Position numbers and translations under genes: made by a program. Source: Amyelois transitella (lineage: Eukaryota > Arthropoda > Insecta > Lepidoptera > Pyralidae). From it: a DNA stretch of 64,000 nucleotides. The notes under the pieces are model-generated. The model saw only the letters and a list, made by a program, of their open reading frames with translations, was not told the DNA's origin and did not search any database. Position 1 is the stretch's first letter. The number at the start of each line of letters is the position of its first letter. The DNA lies in contig NC_083535.1 of NCBI RefSeq assembly GCF_032362555.1, forward strand, positions 5,332,001 through 5,396,000, given 5' to 3'. Positions 59,225 through 64,000 of the stretch are shown in pieces.

Positions 59225-62200
59225 CTGGAAAATAAAATTAAATATTGCGTTTTAGAGACTACCTGCTTTATATAGTCGCTCACAAATAAACTTGACACCC
59301 TATGGTTTCGTTTTGTTTTTTCTACTTATCGCTAATGCAATCTCTTCCAGTCAACCTTTGGGTGGAAGGAAACCAAACAGGAGATTGGCGTTGGCGCAGA
59401 GCAAGATAAATAAATGTTTAAACATAATAAAGTACACACAGAATATATATTTATATATAATACAGATAAATACATATTAAAAACATATACTTAGGACAGA
59501 GTAGAAAGATAATGAGACCTAACGAGATTTTTGAAACTATCTATATCTATAAACTAGTATGTAAAGGTACGTCTCTTCATAAAGCAAGTATGGAAGGTGA
59601 TAGATTGGTGTACCTGTAAGGGTCCTGCCTGTTTTCGGAGTACTCGCCGCGGTTGCGTCTCCGCAGTTCCTCGTACGACAGTGATGGACGAGGCGGCGGC
59701 GGCTCCTGCCCGCTCGGTGGACCACCTATCAAAACATGAAAAATCAAAGACATAGTCATGTAGTTTTAAATTAAGAAAGTACATTAAATACTCATTTTCT
59801 GTGAATATTGTTAAGTATGTAATTCGTTAAAAGATTAGTACTCATAGATGTGTTCAAATAAGTGCGCCTGCTACTACTCGTATGTAATAGGAACACTCAT
59901 ATTTTTTTGACATTAATAGCGTAGGTGCCTAAAGTCTGTAAAATATTAAAAGCTCTCAGATTTAGACTCACAAATTACACTCTCGTCTAAAACGTGAAAA
60001 GTCAAGAGAACCCCAAACTGAAGACTTTTCATGATAAGAGTAGTGAATGTGGATAAAGAGAAAATAGTATGGAGAGATCCTAGCACATGGAAAGACTCTG
60101 CCTAACCCTCCGGGAATGCTGCTGGAACGCAGCAGTTTTGACTGTGCATTGATATGAAAATCAACTCGTCGGTGTCCTCTTTTACATTAATACATATTTA
60201 ATTTACCCGAGTCTTGGTCCGGCCGGTAGGTGTCGTCGCTGAAGAGCGGCCGCTCAGTGTCGAGGTCGAGCGCGGACCCCGGGCCCGCGTCCGAGTATAT
60301 GTCGCCGGGGCCCGCGCCAAACATCGACGGGGATTGGTTCGCCATGCCCGTGCGCCCGCCCCTGGAAACGTACATTAACCTATTATTTTTTATAATGACT
60401 ATTATACTAATTATCTACCAGTTGAATCATTTAAAGTTAAAGGATATGAGAAAATGAATCAGGAATAATTAGTTTTAAAACTTATTTTGAAACAAAGATG
60501 CAACAACAACATATACCAAGACTTTATCCTTTAGACGCAACAAAGAGATTTATAGCAGAGGTACTTTATTTTGAAAATGTATATAACTTAAATAGTCATT
60601 TTTGCATGGTAGCTGTTGGATTTGAAACTGTTGTACACACTCCTTATTCAAGCCTAATGTTTGACAATGATACAAACTATAGACTACAAGCACAATAAAG
60701 CTGTCATAAATTTTCATATTCTTAAATGTTTGGTTATATTAATATTTTTTTCATTAATTATTCATAATAATATTACAATAAAGTGCCAAGTATTTTCCTA
60801 TCTATCTAGCTGCCCAGTGAGCCAAATATGTGATGGATCCTTTTTACCATGATTTAAATTACTTCTAACAAAAGCTTATACAAAAGTCATTTAAAAAATA
60901 AAAAAGTACTGGTTTATAAAAACTATGTATGTGCATACATAATAATAAAACAAGATTTGAGGATATGTAAAGGAGGATTAAGGATAGTAGCAAGTAGAGA
61001 TCACTATCAAGTATTGTTTGTCCAACAATTTTGTAGATACATAATAAGCTATTATTGCATCATTTTTATAATGTTGATAAAAAAACATTGTCATAGTAAG
61101 GATTTTAAATAAATGCGCACAAACAAAACATCGTAAAAAATTACAACATAAAGACAAAAATTCCAACCAAATGAGCAACTCAAAATTAATTTCCAAACAT
61201 GGACTTATGAGTTGAACATACTTATATCAAGAAAACAAATAAGAATATGATTTTATGACACCTTTGGAAAAGGTATGATTGCCTTAACATGCACCCCATC
61301 TCCACTTACACAGTGACAATGGTCTAAAATACATTAAAGAATTTATTTGTAGGATATAAATATATTGCTAAATATTATATACCCTCCAATCTTTCCATCC
61401 CTTCGGTCTCGGAGCAGCTGCCCGATGTAGCTACCGGGCAAGTTCATCAGTTTCTCTGCACAAGCCTGCTGATAGGAGAGCTTGCCAAGGAAGTAACCGA
61501 CTATCACTGCCAGAGTGATTTTGGGAAATGGGCCAAAACGAGGGTTAGGCCGCAGGTGACCTGAAGTGTTTCACAAATTATTTAAAATTTGAAAATCAGA
61601 AATTACTCATGTTAAGCTATTTAAGTTGATGAAATTTGTAGTCTCTCAATTATTGAAATTCACAGGATAACTTTAATATGTGTAGCACATAATTTCAGAA
61701 TAATGCCAAGACTTGCCAGTGGAAATTTATCCCAAAATAACATTCCTGTATAAATAAATTCAATAGCCTACCAGGCCATATATTGTTGCTTTTTTCGTTA
61801 GAGAATCTATATATAATATTACAAACATTCGTGTATTTTTTTTAAATTTTGCTCACTTTTTTATCTGCCATTAAAAGAACAATAGCATTAACTATCTGAC
61901 AATATAAGACAAGAAAACAATTATATAAATTATTCGCATTGCACCTATATAATTTCATGTTTTTTACAAAAATTACTATATAATAAAAAAAATATTATCA
62001 ACAGCCCCTTTGGTTGGTTTTTATCACACAAAAGATGTCTTGCTTAGCGCAGCAATATGTTTGTGTCACAAAGAACCCAGATAAATCTCACTTACCTGCC
62101 TGTACAGCAGCATAGGTACCAAGGCCAAGAAAAGTGCCAAGTGGCAATGACCGCTGGAAGAAACTCTCCCGGTTACACTCGGCCAGCACTCTCAATTCCT

Positions 62201-62579
62201 CTGCAGAGAACCTGTACTGACCCTGTGACACAAGCCCACTGTTGCATCGAGTTGCGACTTTATTCTACATTTTACTAGAGACGGCTTCCAAATAACTTCA
62301 CATGAACAAGAAAGAGGAGTGAGAGAGCCGTTTCACTTCAAATGTAAAAATAACAGAGCTCTAATTACACTTAGCAAGACACAAATATTGTAGAATATTA
62401 TCTTTTCAGCAAAAAAGACATAATAAACCTCCTCCGGTAACCATAATTTCGTAGAAAATATTCAAAAGCCATCCCCCGGAACATAACCTTACCGGGTTCA
62501 TCGGGCCTGACGGCTGAGGCACTTGACCGCCCATCCCTGGGCTCTCCTGGTACCCACCAAACGAATTGGCATCATTCAT
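59137..62579 (-). CDS. OCIA-domain protein (asrij/OCIAD1 type)
   Basis: Six coding exons read on the minus strand: 62579-62493, 62222-62096, 61560-61383, 60361-60207, 59725-59614 and 59224-59137, giving 248 aa with all phases consistent (0, 1, 2, 1, 2). Residues ~31-112 form the OCIA domain: YRFSAEELRVLAECNRESFF, then a hydrophobic segment LGLGTYAAVQAG, and a second, FPKITLAVIVGYFLGKLSYQ, followed by QQACAEKLMNLP. The C-terminal part is polar and Pro-rich, with SYEELRRRNRGEYSENR, a motif I recall in OCIAD1/Asrij, and an end with PPPPPPTNKYGDSME. In Drosophila Asrij is an endosomal/mitochondrial membrane protein that controls blood-cell maintenance and JAK/STAT signalling; OCIAD1 in mammals acts in mitochondria. 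Length is near the family norm. It lies convergent to cyc and upstream-adjacent to a second OCIA gene. Confidence 0.93.
59614..59725 (-). CDS. asrij exon 5
   Basis: 112 nt, phase 1 to 2. Encodes GQEPPPPRPSLSYEELRRRN and RGEYSENRQDPYR. Confidence 0.9.
60207..60361 (-). CDS. asrij exon 4
   Basis: 155 nt, phase 2 to 1. Encodes GRTGMANQSPSMFGAGPGD and RPLFSDDTYRPDQDSG, a GC-rich, probably disordered segment. Confidence 0.9.
61383..61560 (-). CDS. asrij exon 3
   Basis: 178 nt, phase 1 to 2. Encodes HLRPNPRFGPFPKIT, the second hydrophobic segment and LPGSYIGQLLRDRRDGK. Confidence 0.94.
62096..62222 (-). CDS. asrij exon 2
   Basis: 127 nt, phase 0 to 1. Encodes the conserved OCIA start through FFQRSLPLGTFLG to the first hydrophobic segment. 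Confidence 0.94.
62493..62579 (-). CDS. asrij exon 1
   Basis: 87 nt, 29 codons, start MNDANSFGGYQ, ending GPMNP at donor CCG|GTAAGG. An upstream in-frame Met (MKFLL...) exists but reads AT-rich sequence and is not preferred. Confidence 0.88.
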
Positions 62580-63643
62580 ATTGAAAGTAATACTACATTC
62601 AGTAAAACAAAGCAAAAATTTCAAAATGTATAGGTAGTATGATCTGCCAATAAAAATAACAAGACGATCGAATCGACTAGGTCATTGAGTTCGAGACAAG
62701 TTCGAGATGAGACAAACTTCAAAAGTTGAAATCGTCAATCTGTCATGTGTCAGTTCTGTCACCCAAACTTTTTGTTTTTTTTTTTGCTTTAGATAAAAGT
62801 CCTTCAAGCCTTTAATTTTATTTACATTTTTACATATAGCTATTATTATTACATATAGGTGCATAAAACTTTTTTAGTAACTCAGGTTATCATGGACCAA
62901 CTGATATATATTATATATCAGTTGGTCCATGAGGAAAACGTGGTCCCTTCCTCAGAGTTTTTGTGACAACATGGTAAGATGAATGTTAAGTCTTAGGTAA
63001 TAGCGCGTGCAATACTAGGTTTAAATAATTCTAGACATTTCAAAACTTTAGTAGATACTTATTTAGATACTAAGTACATAATGTAGAGGTTGATGTTAGT
63101 TCCTTATATTATCTTTTTTAAAATGTATGCAAGATCCGAAAGGGTTAAGTAGATCTGAAGTTTAAGTCCTTGTTGTAGGTATTATTAATCATTTCAAATC
63201 GATCATCATTATGTCATTAGTTAAATCATAGGCCTAAGCACTAACGCATATAACCATTTTTTTAAAAAGGTCAGGTTCAGTAAGAGCATTGTTTAGAGGA
63301 TTGCCTATGAGAAGTCTAAATTGTTGGATCTCTACTTACTACGTAGGTACCTAAACTAGTCCCTTCCCTACTCTGCTTCCACCAAGTAGGTAAAAATCCA
63401 TACCTAATCTCCTTAAAATTCGTTGCGAATGTGGGTAACGTAATGAGCAGATAGTTGCCCATTAATTACACTTTACCTTATATACTACTACCTAATATAC
63501 TTAACTACAATAAAATGTAAAAAAATTTAAGGTTTTACTAAGTGATTTTAAAATCAACAGTATGACGGTTTTATTTTAAGTTCAACTTAATCTTTAAAAG
63601 TAGCTCTGATGTCGCCATAAAACATGTCTTTGTCTCCGTAGTG
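62580..63643. other. Region between the two OCIA genes
   Basis: Holds the asrij 5' UTR and promoter and the 3' UTR of the next OCIA gene. A perfect 41-bp palindrome sits at 62891-62931. No other coding exon seen. Confidence 0.5.
62891..62931. repeat. Perfect palindrome with 1-nt spacer
   Basis: 20-bp arms CATGGACCAACTGATATATA and their exact complement around a single T. About 310 bp upstream of the asrij start. Origin unknown. Confidence 0.92.
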
Positions 63644-63837
63644 TTATTTCTTCGGAGGCGGGTTCCTTTCAGCGTGATATCTGCGCATCAGCCTGCCCAA
63701 GGGACTATCCTCAGGTAACTCTCGGAGCCGGGCTTCGCATTGCTGAACGTAGGCCACCCGACCACTGACGTACCCCAGGAATGCTGCCACCATCACTTTA
63801 GGCACAGCTCCGAAATGTGGGTTGCCGCGAAGAAACC
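63644..63837 (-). CDS. Second OCIA-domain gene, last exon (partial)
   Basis: 194 nt, phase 1 to stop at 63646-63644. Encodes FLRGNPHFGAVPKVMVAAFL, GYVSGRVAYVQQCEARLREL and a basic end RRYHAERNPPPKK. It aligns with asrij exon 3 (NPRFGPFPKIT..VIVGYFLGKLSYQQAC) and starts at the same intron phase, so it is a tandem paralogue, perhaps of OCIAD2 type since it lacks the long C-terminal region. Acceptor GTTTTTTAG|GGTTTC. Earlier exons lie beyond the right edge. Confidence 0.88.
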
Positions 63838-64000
63838 CTAAAAAACATTCATAGAAGTAAGAGAAGTTGACGAACAAAAATAAAAACAAAAGAAAACTTA
63901 CTTCTACGAATGTTTTTGTGACACAGGTGATGTGCGGTACCCACACTCACAGAAGTAAGAAAGAAGAATTATAATTATTTTCTTAGTATTTAATAACTAG
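63838..64000. other. Intron of the second OCIA gene (to window end)
   Basis: AT-rich sequence upstream of the acceptor at 63838. A near-inverted repeat is visible: ACATTCATAGAAGTAAG at ~63845 and CTTACTTCTACGAATGT at ~63897. No further exon is recognised before the edge. Confidence 0.5.

Larger units (their letters stand above)
59225..62095. other. asrij intron content
   Basis: Introns 59225-59613, 59726-60206, 60362-61382 and 61561-62095. A LINE 3' fragment (+) lies at ~60025-60120 (AGAGTAGTGAATGTGGATAA, AACCCTCCGGGAATGCTG). Nothing else recognised; the 60362-61382 intron is very AT-rich. Confidence 0.55.

Noticed and set aside
63838..63946. Longer N-terminus for the second OCIA exon
   Set aside because: The frame continues upstream only through AT-rich intron; the acceptor at 63838 fits the paralogue's exon border.

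Overview
The window is nuclear DNA of a moth or butterfly. It is AT-rich and intron-rich, and it carries many degenerate copies of retroelement tails that I associate with lepidopteran genomes. It also holds a complete circadian gene of the cycle/BMAL1 type with the long BMAL1-like C-terminus that Lepidoptera keep. No bacterial-style features (operons, Shine-Dalgarno sites, CRISPR arrays) are present. All exon borders below were read by eye from GT/AG signals, codon phase and protein similarity; none is backed by transcripts.

Layout. 1-3240: a satellite array of ~91-bp units with a homogenised centre and decayed edges. 4468-6998: a head-to-head pair of small two-exon genes separated by 428 bp. 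Each encodes a predicted winged-helix domain followed by a short, extremely Arg/Cys-rich tail with eight cysteines, the architecture expected of an H1/protamine-like sperm chromatin protein. This pair is my main candidate for an undescribed system. 7739-55709 (+): the bHLH-PAS gene cycle (cyc/Bmal1), with two well-supported alternative first coding exons (7739 and 23157), a possible third start exon (11945-12010), introns of up to ~36 kb, and 13 common coding exons ending in the BMAL1-type transactivation tail. 29628-36109 (+): a full-length BEL/Pao LTR retrotransposon inside the large cyc intron, with 380-bp LTRs that look identical, a 5-bp target duplication and an uninterrupted gag-pol frame; it looks very young.

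59137-62579 (-): an OCIA-domain gene (asrij/OCIAD1 type, six coding exons) lying tail-to-tail with cyc. 63644-63837 (-): the last exon of a second OCIA-domain gene that continues beyond the right edge, so two OCIA genes lie in tandem.

The remaining sequence is intronic or intergenic. It holds decayed LINE and SINE fragments, several strikingly perfect hairpins, a 50-bp duplication just upstream of cyc exon 1a, and a LINE copy with an inverted 5' end. The three loci (sperm-chromatin candidate pair, circadian activator, OCIA pair) have no evident shared pathway; their proximity appears to be ordinary eukaryotic gene order.
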